Shown: positions 63,547-64,000 of the stretch, piece by piece
Position numbering within the stretch: the first letter of the stretch is position 1
How the letters are laid out: the number at the start of each line of letters is the position of its first letter
Source: Hyaloraphidium curvatum
Lineage: Eukaryota; Monoblepharomycota; Hyaloraphidiomycetes; Hyaloraphidiales; Hyaloraphidiaceae
Length of the DNA stretch: 64,000 nucleotides
Assembly (NCBI GenBank): GCA_025558095.1
Contig: JAIVFI010000031.1
Span: 372,001 to 436,000, forward strand
Direction of reading: 5' to 3'
The notes under the pieces: model-generated
What the model saw: only the letters and a program-made list of their open reading frames with translations
The model's database searches: none
Told to the model about the DNA's origin: nothing
Position numbers and translations under genes: made by a program

Positions 63547-64000
63547 ATGTCCGTTCCTTCCTACATTCCCGCCGCCCTGCGGCCGCAAATCCAGCGCTTC
63601 CTGGACTTTGGCGCGCGTGCCGAGTGGCCGGACCCGTTCCAAGCGGACGACGGCTTCCGCTCGGCCGTGCTCGTGCTGCTCGTCCCCGACGACCGCGGCG
63701 AGAACCTGGACGTGGTTCTGACGGTGCGGACGACCAAGCTGCGGCGGAACGCCGGGGAGGTGGCCCTTGCCGGAGGTGGGAGACGCGGCGCGTTAATCGT
63801 TGCCGATGCTGACCTACAATGAAAGGCCGGTTCGACGCGGCGGACAAGACGCTGACCGTCACTGCGCTCCGCGAGTGCGAGGAGGAGATCGGCGTGCCCG
63901 CATCGGCCGTCACGGTGCTCTGCACGCTCCCCGTGTTCATCTCCCGGACGTCGCCCAAAACCCTGGCCGACGGCGTGCCGTCCAAGTACACCAACCTGCT
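63547..64000 (+). CDS. Nudix CoA diphosphatase (partial)
   Basis: Exon 1 is 63547-63775; exon 2 starts at 63826 after a 50-nt intron and runs off the window. The join creates the Nudix entry LRRNAGEVALAGGRFDAADKTL, followed by TALRECEEEIGVP. The full GxGEVA...G-x5-E-x7-REUxEEIG pattern is characteristic of the Pcd1/NUDT7 CoA diphosphatases, which hydrolyse CoA and its derivatives. ALAGG replaces the more common ALPGG. An in-frame Met at 63427 exists, but the chosen start fits the family better. Confidence 0.9.

Noticed and set aside
1-64000. CRISPR arrays, tRNA or rRNA genes, transposons, viral genes
   Set aside because: I looked for spaced repeats, T-loop patterns, terminal inverted repeats and transposase, integrase or capsid-like motifs, and saw none that held up.

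Overview
The window looks like nuclear DNA of an early-diverging, probably zoosporic (chytrid-like) fungus. This is inferred. The genome is GC-rich and gene-dense. I can place about 80 introns by joining conserved protein frames; most are 46-66 nt, with GTGAGT/GTGGGT/GTGCGT-type donors. Typical fungal genes are present: an SKT5/Chs4-type chitin synthase activator, a CRH-type GH16 wall enzyme, a Zn2Cys6 regulator, SPS19 and NMA111. An ankyrin-TKL kinase, a copine-type C2 protein and a cyclin Q point away from ascomycete or basidiomycete yeasts. I see no tRNA, rRNA, CRISPR array or recognisable transposon. All splice models were built by eye and checked only for frame consistency.

Layout. 0.3-9.4 kb: a SnoaL-like protein, then wall and cell-surface genes (GH16, SKT5-like with a CaaX tail, and a type I membrane protein with an SH3 domain). 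9.5-15.6 kb: a basic AT-hook protein, a multi-pass membrane protein and a double-hotdog thioesterase-like enzyme. 15.7-27 kb: COG8 with a long heptad-repeat tail, a large coiled-coil AT-hook protein, a copine-type C2 protein, a small ribosome-biogenesis protein and a MATH-BTB protein. 27-35 kb: an NTF2-like protein with a GC-AG intron, a formate/nitrite transporter, a Zn2Cys6 regulator, and a divergent pair of dicarboxylate carrier and mitochondrial acetyl-CoA hydrolase/transferase.

35-50.5 kb is mostly housekeeping: an NATD1-like acetyltransferase, CIA1, NMA111, RPC19, a B3/4-domain protein, a lysophosphatidate acyltransferase, cyclin Q, an HP1 protein, an internally triplicated membrane protein and FMC1. 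Two unknown or poorly known genes lie among them. 50.5-58 kb: peroxisomal 2,4-dienoyl-CoA reductase, an ankyrin-TKL kinase with one apparent frameshift, a second short-chain dehydrogenase and mitochondrial aconitase. The kinase gene is bracketed by a diverged direct repeat of about 270-300 bp that carries the 3' end of the dehydrogenase gene plus the next promoter. 58-64 kb: a secreted RCC1-repeat protein with EGF-like inserts, a membrane acyltransferase, a small CaaX protein and a Nudix CoA diphosphatase cut by the window edge.

Several genes share a metabolic theme: the CoA-transferase, dicarboxylate carrier, aconitase, dienoyl-CoA reductase, CoA diphosphatase and hotdog thioesterase all touch acyl-CoA or organic-acid metabolism. 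They are not co-directional, and I do not claim a cluster. The most unusual items are the repeat-flanked kinase, the secreted RCC1-EGF protein, the COG8 repeat tail, the in-frame 78-bp duplication straddling a stop codon, and two GC-AG introns, one next to a 13-nt exon.
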